NCBI GenBank assembly: GCA_947385955.1
Contig: CANDNA010000007.1
Location: 80,748 to 144,747, forward strand
Source of the DNA: an uncultured Clostridia bacterium
Lineage (GTDB): Bacteria > Bacillota > Clostridia > Lachnospirales > Lachnospiraceae
DNA length: 64,000 nucleotides
Direction of reading: 5' to 3'
Below the pieces are notes generated by a model that was not told the DNA's origin, made no database searches, and saw nothing but the letters and a program-made list of their open reading frames with translations. Of this stretch, positions 32,928-41,050 are shown piece by piece. The stretch's first letter is position 1; every line of letters starts with the position of its first letter. The position numbers and the translations under genes are program-made.

Positions 32928-33451
32928 AGATGGAGCTGATATCGGAAGGCATATGGAACAGCGAATACAAACGGACAGAGGATTTCAGGAAATATGCCGG
33001 AGATATTTTTACAGAGGAAGCAGTACAGAGGCTGGCAGAATGGGGATATTTCCAGATGCCGGCCAGCAGGAAGCATCATGGGGCATTTGAAGGAGGTTTG
33101 TATTTTCATTCCAAAAGTGTTGCCATGCTGCTTGAGGAATTTACGGAACATGAAAGACTGGTATGGAAACGAAAGGAATCTCCCAGGATAATAGGACTTT
33201 TTCATGATTTGTGTAAAACAGATTCATCATCAGGGACAGGCATGCTGCCGGGACATGGGGAGAAGTCTGCTATTCTGGCGCAGGAGCTTTTATCACTGAC
33301 AGAGGAAGAGATACTTTGTATTCGTTTTCATATGGGAGCATTTGAAGGACAGGAGATATGGGGATACCTGCAGAAGGCAGCATCACGCTGCCCCGGTATC
33401 CTGTGGACGATGCAGGCTGATCTGCTGGCGTCGTGGGTACTGGATGTCTGA
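32903..33451 (+). CDS. HD-domain phosphohydrolase
   Basis: This 182-residue protein has an HD-domain signature: RKHHGAFEGGLYFHSKSV supplies the first His ligands, GLFHDLCK is the HD pair, and MLPGHGEKSAIL plus FHMGAF give the later His residues. HD proteins of phages hydrolyse nucleotides or act as 3'-5' nucleases. The start overlaps the end of the RNase H-like gene by 25 bases, with AAAGGAGGATGG upstream, so the genes are translationally linked. Substrate unknown. Confidence 0.75.
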   Translation: MLENGERIKMELISEGIWNSEYKRTEDFRKYAGDIFTEEAVQRLAEWGYFQMPASRKHHGAFEGGLYFHSKSVAMLLEEFTEHERLVWKRKESPRIIGLFHDLCKTDSSSGTGMLPGHGEKSAILAQELLSLTEEEILCIRFHMGAFEGQEIWGYLQKAASRCPGILWTMQADLLASWVLDV

Positions 33452-33577
33452 TAACTGTCGGAAGCAGGTAATAAAATAAGGGTATATACCAGAGATATGT
33501 CCCTGCCGCTGTTGGCAGCAGGGGGAAAGGAGCCAGCCTCCGGCCGGGGTGACGCATATGCAGGCTTCTTTGTAATA

Positions 33578-36085
33578 ATGGACTACAGGGATTTTTTGAA
33601 ACTGAAAATAGAGGTGGCAAAGGAAAGCGGATTTGAGACGGAACCGGCGCAGATCAATCCGGCATTAAAACCGCATCAGAGAGATGCCGTCAGATGGGCG
33701 CTGCGGGGAGGCAGACGTGCATTGTTTGAGAGTTTCGGGCTTGGTAAGACTGTACAGGAACTGGAATTTTGTCATCAGGTGGCGCTGCATGAGAATGGCC
33801 GTGCGCTGATTGTGCTCCCTCTTGGAGTCAGGCAGGAATTTCTGAGGGATGCAGTGACAGTACTCGGATATGACAGGCCCCGGTACTGCCGGACGATGAA
33901 AGAAGTGGAAGAGTGCGGCAGCAGGATTGTGTTGACCAATTATGAAAGAGTCAGAGATGGAGATATCAGCCCTGAATATTTTTGCGCTGCTTCATTGGAT
34001 GAGGGCAGTGTACTGAGGAGCTTTGGCAGTAAAACATATCAGACATTTCTTGATAAGTTCCGTGGCGTGCCCTATAAGCTGGTGGCAACAGCCACACCTT
34101 CACCCAACAGATATAAAGAATTGATTCATTATGCCGGTTATTTGGAAATTATGGATACGGGGCAGGCTCTTACCAGATTTTTTCAACGGGATTCCACAAA
34201 AGCGAATAACCTGACACTTTACCCCAATATGGAAGAAGAGTTTTGGCTTTGGGTAAGCAGTTGGGCATTGTTTGTGACAAAACCTTCTGATCTGAATCCT
34301 TCCTATCCGGATGAGGGATATGAATTGCCGCCGCTGCAGATTCGCTGGCATGAACTTCCGGTCAGATATGGAAACACTGTGGATCGGGATGGCCAGTATT
34401 GCCTGTTTCAGGAAGCGGCAGCAGGCTTAAAAGAGGCAGCCCAGGTGAAGCGGGAAAGCATCAGCAGCCGGGTGGAAAAGATGAAAGAGATTGTGGATGC
34501 TTCACCAAAAGACCATTTTATTATCTGGCATGATCTGGAGGAAGAACGGCATGCAATCAGGCGCATTCTGCCGGAAGTAGTGGATATCTATGGTTCCCAG
34601 GACTATGAGTTGAGAGAAAAGAGAGTAATCTGTTTTGCAGAAGGCGGAATAAGGCTCTTTGCTACCAAAAAGTCCCTGTCCGGTTCCGGATGCAATTTTC
34701 AGAAGCACTGTCACAGGGAGGTATTTCTCGGAATTGATTATGAATTTAATGATTTTATCCAGGCTGTGCACCGCTGTTATCGCTTCCTGCAGAAAGAACC
34801 GGTCATCATTGATATCATCTATATGGAAAATGAACGGCAGATAAAAGAAGCGCTGCTGCGGAAGTGGAAAAATCATGATGATATGGTAAGAAGGATGACA
34901 GAGATTGTCAGGAAATATGGCCTTTCCGGAACTGGAAAACAATATATGCTGGAAAGAAAAATGGGGGTAGAAAGGGTGGAAGTAAGAGGAAAGAGGTATA
35001 CCGCAGTCAATCATGACTGTGTGGAAGAAACGGGAAAAATGGAAAGCAACAGTGTAGGGCTTATACATACGTCCATACCTTTCGGGAATCATTATGAATA
35101 TTCGGCAAACTATAAGGATTTCGGACATAACAGGAATACGGAACAGTTTTTTGGGCAGATGGATTTTCTGACACCGGAGCTTTACAGAGTGTTAATGCCT
35201 GGCAGGGTGGCAGCAGTCCATGTAAAGGACCGGGTGTTGTTTGGCAGTGCGACGGGAGTGGGAATGTCTACAATTGAGCCGTTTCATGCATTTTGTATAG
35301 AACACTACAGAAAACATGGATTTCAGTATTTTGGGATGATAACCGTAGTTACGGATGTGGTCCGGGAAAATAATCAGACATACCGTCTTGGCTGGACAGA
35401 GCAGTGTAAAGATGGTTCCAAGATGGGCGTGGGATGCCCGGAATACATATTGCTGTTTCGGAAGCCGCCTACAGACCGGGCAACCGCATATGCGGATATA
35501 CCTGTGGCAAAGACAAAAGAGGAGTATACAAGAGCACAGTGGCAGTTGGATGCACATGGCTATTGGCGCAGCTCCGGGGACAGGCTTGTAGATAAAGAGG
35601 AATTGAGAGAAATATCTGTGAATAATCTGCAGACGGTGTACCGGACATATTCCAGGCAGCATGTGTACAGCTATCAGGAACATGTGGCCCTGGCAAAACA
35701 ACTGGATCATGATGGAAAGCTGCCGGCCATATTCATGGTAGTGGCGCCGGGAAGCTGGAATGATCTGGAGGTATGGGATGATATTAACCGGATGCGTACC
35801 TTAAATACAGACCAGAGCCGCAGGCGCCGGCAGATGCATCTGTGTCCCTTGCAGTTGGATATTGTGGAACGTGTTATAAATCGTTACAGCAATAAAGGGG
35901 ATCTGGTATATGATCCATTTGCCGGTTTGATGACTGTGCCGATGCTGGCCGTAAAGATGGGCCGGCTGGGATATGGATGTGAACTGAATACAGAATATTT
36001 CCGGGATGGGTGTGGGTATCTTCAGGCCGCGGAAGAGGAGATGGAACTGCCCACATTGTTTGATTTTATCGGAGAGGAAAAGTGA
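33578..36085 (+). CDS. SNF2-like helicase fused to a DNA methyltransferase
   Basis: This protein of 835 residues joins two enzymes. The first 450 residues are a SNF2/DEAD-like ATPase: LKPHQRDAVRWAL (Q-like motif), SFGLGKTVQ (Walker A), Asp141-Glu-Gly (motif II), and a late helicase half with FIQAVHRCYRF. The C-terminal part is a beta-class amino-methyltransferase, with catalytic motif Ser499-Ile-Pro-Phe502 placed before the SAM motif DPFAG (779-783) and a final GYGCELN. Ile replaces the usual second Pro. The start is uncertain: ATG at 33578 is preferred, but an in-frame ATG at 33497 would add 27 residues across a GC-rich hairpin region. It probably modifies or remodels phage DNA. Confidence 0.8.
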   Translation: MDYRDFLKLKIEVAKESGFETEPAQINPALKPHQRDAVRWALRGGRRALFESFGLGKTVQELEFCHQVALHENGRALIVLPLGVRQEFLRDAVTVLGYDRPRYCRTMKEVEECGSRIVLTNYERVRDGDISPEYFCAASLDEGSVLRSFGSKTYQTFLDKFRGVPYKLVATATPSPNRYKELIHYAGYLEIMDTGQALTRFFQRDSTKANNLTLYPNMEEEFWLWVSSWALFVTKPSDLNPSYPDEGYELPPLQIRWHELPVRYGNTVDRDGQYCLFQEAAAGLKEAAQVKRESISSRVEKMKEIVDASPKDHFIIWHDLEEERHAIRRILPEVVDIYGSQDYELREKRVICFAEGGIRLFATKKSLSGSGCNFQKHCHREVFLGIDYEFNDFIQAVHRCYRFLQKEPVIIDIIYMENERQIKEALLRKWKNHDDMVRRMTEIVRKYGLSGTGKQYMLERKMGVERVEVRGKRYTAVNHDCVEETGKMESNSVGLIHTSIPFGNHYEYSANYKDFGHNRNTEQFFGQMDFLTPELYRVLMPGRVAAVHVKDRVLFGSATGVGMSTIEPFHAFCIEHYRKHGFQYFGMITVVTDVVRENNQTYRLGWTEQCKDGSKMGVGCPEYILLFRKPPTDRATAYADIPVAKTKEEYTRAQWQLDAHGYWRSSGDRLVDKEELREISVNNLQTVYRTYSRQHVYSYQEHVALAKQLDHDGKLPAIFMVVAPGSWNDLEVWDDINRMRTLNTDQSRRRRQMHLCPLQLDIVERVINRYSNKGDLVYDPFAGLMTVPMLAVKMGRLGYGCELNTEYFRDGCGYLQAAEEEMELPTLFDFIGEEK

Positions 36086-36125
36086 CACGAAAAATGCGTA
36101 TTGAAGATTATCCGGGGGAAATATT

Positions 36126-37487
36126 ATGAAGGATGCTTTGATTATTGACTGTTTTGCCGGCGGAGGCGGGGCCAGCGTCGGAATAGAAATGGCGCTTGGC
36201 AGACAGGTGGATATTGCCATTAACCATGATTCTGATGCGATTGTGATGCATAAGACAAATCATCCGGATACACTGCATCTGACAGAGGATATTTTTAAGG
36301 TTGACCTTCAGAAATATGTAAAAGGTAACCATGTAGCATTGATGTGGGCCAGTCCTGACTGTACGAGCCATAGTAAGGCTAAAGGCGGGAAACCGCGGAA
36401 GCATGGCCTGCGTATTCTTCCGTGGGCAGTATATAAACATGCACAGATGATTCTTCCGGATGTAATTATGATGGAAAATGTGGAAGAGATACAACAATGG
36501 GGCCCGTTGGATTCTTTCGGGTATCCGATACGAGAAAAAAAGGGCGAGACTTATAAAAAATTTATCACAGCTATGAAATCATTGGGGTATGTATTTGACA
36601 GCCGGGAGCTGGTGGCAGCAGATTATGGTGCTCCCACAACAAGGAAACGCTGGTATGCAATTTTCCGGAGGGATGGCCGGGAGATTATCTGGCCCAGGCC
36701 AACACACAGCAAAGATGGTACGAATGGCAGGAAACAATGGGAATCAATTTGTAATTATCTGGATTTGGAGGATTTAGGGAAATCTATTTTTGGCAGAAAG
36801 AAACCATTGGCTGAAAACACCATGAACCGGATAGCCAGAGGACTGGAGAAGTTTGTGTTTAAGTGCCGGGAACCATTTATTGTACAGATAGATCATGGAT
36901 CTGAAGGGAGGTACGCAGCAATGTCCTATATAACAAAGTTTTATAAAAGCGGGACAGGGCAGAGCCTGACTGAGCCAATACATACGATTACTACATCGCC
37001 CGGACATTTTGGTTCTCTTTCAATTCTGGCAGCAGGGTGGAAAGAATTACAGGAAATGGGGATTGCAGAAGAAGCATTCCGTAAGTGTACCTGGGTAAGT
37101 CAGTTTATCATGGAATATTATGGCAGCGGAACAGGACAAAGCGTGCAGGAACCGCTGCATACTATTGTGACAAAGGAAAGATTCGCATTGATAACAGTTC
37201 TGGGGAATCAGTATGTGATATTGGATATTTTTCTTCGGATGCTGAAACCGGAAGAATTGAAATTGGGACAGGGATTTCCGGAAGATTATATTATTGATCA
37301 TGACAGCAGCGGGAACAGATATCCGGTCAGTAAGCAGGTGGCCAGAATCGGGAACAGTGTGGTTCCGGTGATGGCCCGGAAGCTGGTGGAATGTAATTGC
37401 AGCTATTTAAAAATCGGAGACAGACAGGCTATCTGGCAGATCAAAAATTCTATTATGGAAAACAATGGCCAGATGCGGTTTGCGTAA
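36126..37487 (+). CDS. C5-cytosine DNA methyltransferase
   Basis: This 453-residue enzyme transfers methyl groups from SAM to C5 of cytosine in phage or host DNA. Motif I is DCFAGGGGASVGIEMA. The catalytic Cys79 lies in ASPDCTSHS, a variant of the usual Pro-Cys motif with Asp before Cys. ENVEEI near 116 is motif VI, and YGAPTTRKRWYAIF gives motif VIII. The late GQGFPEDY and RIGNSVVPVMARKL are motifs IX-X. GGGGGAAA precedes the ATG. No partner endonuclease is adjacent, so it is likely an orphan enzyme protecting against restriction. Confidence 0.9.
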   Translation: MKDALIIDCFAGGGGASVGIEMALGRQVDIAINHDSDAIVMHKTNHPDTLHLTEDIFKVDLQKYVKGNHVALMWASPDCTSHSKAKGGKPRKHGLRILPWAVYKHAQMILPDVIMMENVEEIQQWGPLDSFGYPIREKKGETYKKFITAMKSLGYVFDSRELVAADYGAPTTRKRWYAIFRRDGREIIWPRPTHSKDGTNGRKQWESICNYLDLEDLGKSIFGRKKPLAENTMNRIARGLEKFVFKCREPFIVQIDHGSEGRYAAMSYITKFYKSGTGQSLTEPIHTITTSPGHFGSLSILAAGWKELQEMGIAEEAFRKCTWVSQFIMEYYGSGTGQSVQEPLHTIVTKERFALITVLGNQYVILDIFLRMLKPEELKLGQGFPEDYIIDHDSSGNRYPVSKQVARIGNSVVPVMARKLVECNCSYLKIGDRQAIWQIKNSIMENNGQMRFA

Positions 37488-37539
37488 AGAAATTTTATTA
37501 CGTGTCCAATAAGGAGTTAAGGAGGATGGGAAAATAATT

Positions 37540-38661
37540 ATGGTTGAGGAATACAGAAGCCGGGTATATACAGACAGGCCATCCTATGCAGATTTAGATG
37601 CGCCGGAAAAGTTCCAGGCGATGACCGGAATTATAATGACGCATTTAAGGGAACACCCAAAAGCTATATGCTCTTATTCCGGGGGAGCAGACAGTGATAT
37701 CATGATTGACCTGATCGAGACAGCACGAAAAATAGCACCATCGCTTCCGATGGTCAGATATGTGTTTTTTAACACAGGGCTGGAAATGAAAGCCACCAAA
37801 GACCATGTAAAAGCAACTGAAGAAAAGTATGGGGTGAAGATTGAGGAAGTCCGGCCGAAGGTTGGCATCGTGCAGGCGGTCAGGGAACATGGTATCCCGT
37901 TTGTGTCAAAAATCATGTCCGCAGGGCTTGAAGGATGGCAGAAAAAGAAGATTCCCCTGTCGATAGCGGATGAATATGCGCAGGCAGAGGATAAGGCGGC
38001 AAAGAGGCGGGAGCTCAGCGAGAGGTTCCCAAAATGCGAAAGCATAATCAATTTCCTCTGCTGCTGCAATTCCGCTGGAGAGTCAAGACCGAATATCCAA
38101 CTGGTAATCAATTCCTCAAAGTACATGCTGGATTTCATAAGGGAATGCCCGCCGGATTTCCAGATCAGCGCACAGTGCTGTGACTACTGTAAAAAACAGG
38201 TGGCACACACGGCACAAAAAGATTACGAAATGATTATCACAGGAGAGCGCCGGGATGAGGGAGGCATGAGATCTGTACCTCGAAAGGACAATACGGCACT
38301 GTGCTTTACGGAAACCAGCAGCGGACAATACAGATTCAGACCGCTTTACTATGTTACAGATAAAGACAAGGCATGGTACAAGGAACGGTTTGGCATCAGA
38401 TATTCCGATGCCTATGAGGTCTACGGCCTTACAAGGACAGGATGCTGCGGATGCCCGATTTCATATAAAGCGGTTGATGACCTGGAATTGATCCGGCCAT
38501 ATGAACCAAACGTTGTGAAAGCAGCCTGGAACATATTTGGAAAAAGCTATGAGTACCGGAAAAAATATAATGCTTATAAAGATGCCAGGATGAGGGAAGA
38601 GAAAAAAAGGAAGGAAAATGTTGATGGACAGATGGAGTTATCTGAATTTATTGAATGTTAA
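37540..38661 (+). CDS. PAPS-reductase-family protein
   Basis: This 373-residue protein has the ATP pyrophosphatase loop SYSGGADS (Ser47-Gly-Gly-Ala-Asp-Ser52) and the family's RYVFFNTGLEM strand. Multiple Cys motifs follow: FLCCCN, QCCDYCKK and GCCGCP, suitable for an iron-sulfur cluster. Phage relatives are common; DndC of DNA phosphorothioation belongs to the same superfamily. It sits directly after two DNA methyltransferase genes, so a role in nucleic-acid thiolation or other modification is plausible, though cysteine or sulfate metabolism cannot be excluded. AAGGAGGATGG lies ahead of the ATG at 37540. Confidence 0.8.
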   Translation: MVEEYRSRVYTDRPSYADLDAPEKFQAMTGIIMTHLREHPKAICSYSGGADSDIMIDLIETARKIAPSLPMVRYVFFNTGLEMKATKDHVKATEEKYGVKIEEVRPKVGIVQAVREHGIPFVSKIMSAGLEGWQKKKIPLSIADEYAQAEDKAAKRRELSERFPKCESIINFLCCCNSAGESRPNIQLVINSSKYMLDFIRECPPDFQISAQCCDYCKKQVAHTAQKDYEMIITGERRDEGGMRSVPRKDNTALCFTETSSGQYRFRPLYYVTDKDKAWYKERFGIRYSDAYEVYGLTRTGCCGCPISYKAVDDLELIRPYEPNVVKAAWNIFGKSYEYRKKYNAYKDARMREEKKRKENVDGQMELSEFIEC

Positions 38662-38708
38662 TTTGGCCCTATCAAATCTGCCTTACGTGGAAGGAAAGGG
38701 GAACGATC

Positions 38709-39119
38709 ATGATTGAGAAAGACAGCAGGAAGATGATAGAGATTATAATAAGGCGATATCCTGAGAAGAAAAAAGAATATGAGGAATACATATCAGATAT
38801 CATGGCAGCTTCATCTGGAGAAAGTGCTGTATGCCCGGAAGAATATTGCCGGCCTCAATCAGTGACGGAAGCAAAGGCTATGAAGATAAACGGAGCTTAT
38901 GCGGAACGTTTGAAAAAACAGATAGATGCTGTGGAATTTGTTTACAATGGCCTGAGTGAAGAAGAACAGCGCCTGATGCGTGGAAGATTCTGGAAGGACC
39001 GAAGAAGGAACGTACCTTATCTGAAAATCAAAGGTGTCAGTTACAGTGAAAGGCAAATGCGGAGGATTGTATACAGGATTATCCTGCAGGTTGGAAAATA
39101 CATCGGGGAGATACGATAA
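38709..39119 (+). CDS. ArpU/RinA-like late-gene transcription regulator
   Basis: This 136-residue basic protein has a central helical region (AKAMKINGAYAERLKKQIDA, AVEFVYNGLSEEEQRLM) and a C-terminal sigma-70-region-4-like helix-turn-helix (VSYSERQMRRIVYRII). This arrangement is typical of ArpU/RinA/LmaC phage late regulators. It is the last gene before the packaging genes, the standard place for such activators. The ATG at 38709 follows GGAAGGAAAGGGG. It probably acts on the promoter or leader at 39190-39295. Confidence 0.75.
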   Translation: MIEKDSRKMIEIIIRRYPEKKKEYEEYISDIMAASSGESAVCPEEYCRPQSVTEAKAMKINGAYAERLKKQIDAVEFVYNGLSEEEQRLMRGRFWKDRRRNVPYLKIKGVSYSERQMRRIVYRIILQVGKYIGEIR

Positions 39120-39192
39120 AAGAAAGCAGATCTAGTGAATAAAAGTACAGATTTTGAAGGAATGCAGGGCAGCAGTCTGCCATTTTTTTTGA

Positions 39193-39221
39193 TTTACAGT
39201 AAAAGATGGCCGGATTTTTAT
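39193..39221 (+). promoter_or_regulatory. Possible late promoter
   Basis: TTTACA (39193-39198) and TTTTAT (39216-39221), with 17 bases between, lie about 45 bases ahead of an intrinsic terminator. The -10 is weak, as expected for an activator-dependent late promoter. Confidence 0.35.
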
Positions 39222-39265
39222 ATGTAAATGTGATATTATGTAAGTATGAAATAATGACCAAGAGG

Positions 39266-39293
39266 AAAGCACCAGTTTACGCTGGTGCTTTTT
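39266..39293 (+). terminator. Terminator between regulator and terminase genes
   Basis: AAAGCACCAG (39266-39275) and CTGGTGCTTT (39282-39291) form a 10-bp stem with a 6-base loop, followed by further T residues. It ends the early transcript, or forms a leader terminator for the late operon. Its presence argues that the terminase gene starts after it. Confidence 0.8.
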
Positions 39294-39316
39294 ATGATGT
39301 GGAAATCAGAAAGCGG

Positions 39317-39784
39317 GTGAAAAGATTCGTGGGCAGACCTAAAAAATTCAGCAGTGCAAAAGCATTGGAAGCAGCATGGGAAGAGTATAAGAGCTGGTGT
39401 AATAATCAGGTTGTGCTGACCCATGAATTCAGCTCCAAAAACTCAGAATTTGTCAGTAAGGAATTGAGAAGAAGCATTACCTGTACCATTGAGGGATTCT
39501 GTGCGCATATTGGGCTTGCACGGCGTGCGTTCTATGATACCTATGCAAACAATGAGAAGTTTTCGCACATAGTTACGCGCATACGGGAAGAATGTGAAGT
39601 TGATGCACGCATGAAATTTGAATTGGGTGTAGTGGATTCCAGACTTGCAGGATTATGGATGTCCAGATATGGCTATACAATAAAGTCAGATGCCAGTGTT
39701 TCAGGAGCTGTTCCTGTTGTGATATCCGGAGAGGAGGATATTGAAGGGATTGAAGAGCAAACAAAAAAGGATTTACCTTCCTGA
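39317..39784 (+). CDS. Terminase small subunit-like DNA-packaging protein
   Basis: This protein of about 155 residues has the N-terminal FVGRPKKFSSAKALEAAWEEY pattern of small terminases (shown here in full only to 20 residues), a helix-turn-helix (TIEGFCAHIGLARRAFYDTY) for DNA recognition and a helical end. The start is uncertain: GTG at 39317 or 39329 is likely because an upstream in-frame ATG at 39254 would place the terminator hairpin inside the gene. No ribosome site is strong. Its end overlaps the large subunit gene by 44 bases. Confidence 0.7.
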   Translation: MKRFVGRPKKFSSAKALEAAWEEYKSWCNNQVVLTHEFSSKNSEFVSKELRRSITCTIEGFCAHIGLARRAFYDTYANNEKFSHIVTRIREECEVDARMKFELGVVDSRLAGLWMSRYGYTIKSDASVSGAVPVVISGEEDIEGIEEQTKKDLPS

Positions 39785-41009
39785 GTATGTCGGAAAAGGA
39801 TATGGAGCTTTCTGGAAATGGAAAGGCCGGTACAGAGTATGTAAGGGAAGCCGGGCAAGCAAAAAATCAAAGACGACTGCGTTATGGTATATCGTAAATA
39901 TGATGAAGTATCCGGATGCAAATCTGCTGGTGGTCAGGAAGGTATTCAGAACATTAAAAGACAGTTGCTTTACAGAATTGAAATGGGCTGTCCATCGTTT
40001 GTATGTGGATGAATTCTGGGAGATAAAAGAAAGCCCTCTTGAAATGACCTATAAGCCTACAGGGCAGAAGATCTATTTTCGTGGATTGGATGATCCGCTG
40101 AAAGTTACTTCTATTACAGTTGAACATGGGTATTTATGCTGGGCCTGGGTGGAGGAAGCATATGAGATCGGAAAAGAGAATGATTTCAATATGTTGGATG
40201 AATCTATCCGGGGTGCATTGCCGTCAGAAACAAAACTTTTTAAACAGATAACGCTTACATTCAATCCGTGGAATGAACATCATTGGCTGAAGAAGCGTTT
40301 TTTTGATTCTCCGGATAGTGAAACCCTTGCTATAACAACGAATTATTTGTGCAATGAGTGGCTTGATGCAGGGGATCTTAAACTGTTTGAAACTATGAAA
40401 AAGAACAATCCGAGACGTTACCGTGTGGCAGGCTTGGGCGACTGGGGAATCGTAGAGGGCCTTATTTTTGAAAACTGGGAAGAAAAGGCGTTTGATATTG
40501 AAGAGATCCGCAGAATGGAAAGTGTAAAGTCTGCTTTTGGTCTTGATTTTGGATATACGAATGATCCTACTGCTTTGTTCTGCGGGCTGGTGGATAAAAA
40601 TGCAAAGACGATATGGGTCTTTGATGAAATGTATAAAAAAGGTATGAGCAATGAGCGGATTGCAGAGGAAATTACCAATATGGGATATCGGAAAGAAAGA
40701 ATCCGGGCGGATTCCGCAGAAGCGAAAAGCATTGACCGTTTATATGATCTGGGAATTTGCCGTATCTGTAAGGCCAGGAAGGGAAAGGACAGTATAAATA
40801 ATGGCATTGACTTTTTGCAGGATTTCCACATAATCATTCATCCCAGGTGTGTGAATTTTATCACAGAAATAAGCAATTACACATGGGATACGGATAGCAA
40901 GACAGGAAATCTGTTAAATAAGCCCATAGATGATTGTAACCATTTGATGGATGCTATGCGGTATGCGTTGGAAGATTTCAGCAAAGGGGAAAGATTCAGT
41001 TTTACATAA
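39741..41009 (+). CDS. terL: Terminase large subunit (PBSX type)
   Basis: This packaging motor ATPase/nuclease of 422 residues has an adenine/Walker A region KGSRASKKSKTTALWYIV, a Walker B-like CWAWVEEAYE, and the RNase-H-like nuclease domain with FGLDFGYTNDPTA and IDDCNHLMDAMRYAL. These features match PBSX-type phage TerL. The TTG start at 39741 has GAGGAGG just upstream and overlaps the small subunit, implying coupled translation. It cleaves concatemers and drives DNA into proheads. Confidence 0.92.
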   Translation: MKGLKSKQKRIYLPEYVGKGYGAFWKWKGRYRVCKGSRASKKSKTTALWYIVNMMKYPDANLLVVRKVFRTLKDSCFTELKWAVHRLYVDEFWEIKESPLEMTYKPTGQKIYFRGLDDPLKVTSITVEHGYLCWAWVEEAYEIGKENDFNMLDESIRGALPSETKLFKQITLTFNPWNEHHWLKKRFFDSPDSETLAITTNYLCNEWLDAGDLKLFETMKKNNPRRYRVAGLGDWGIVEGLIFENWEEKAFDIEEIRRMESVKSAFGLDFGYTNDPTALFCGLVDKNAKTIWVFDEMYKKGMSNERIAEEITNMGYRKERIRADSAEAKSIDRLYDLGICRICKARKGKDSINNGIDFLQDFHIIIHPRCVNFITEISNYTWDTDSKTGNLLNKPIDDCNHLMDAMRYALEDFSKGERFSFT

Positions 41010-41050
41010 ATTCCGGACTTGTATAAGAGGCAGAGAAGGGAATGATCGGA

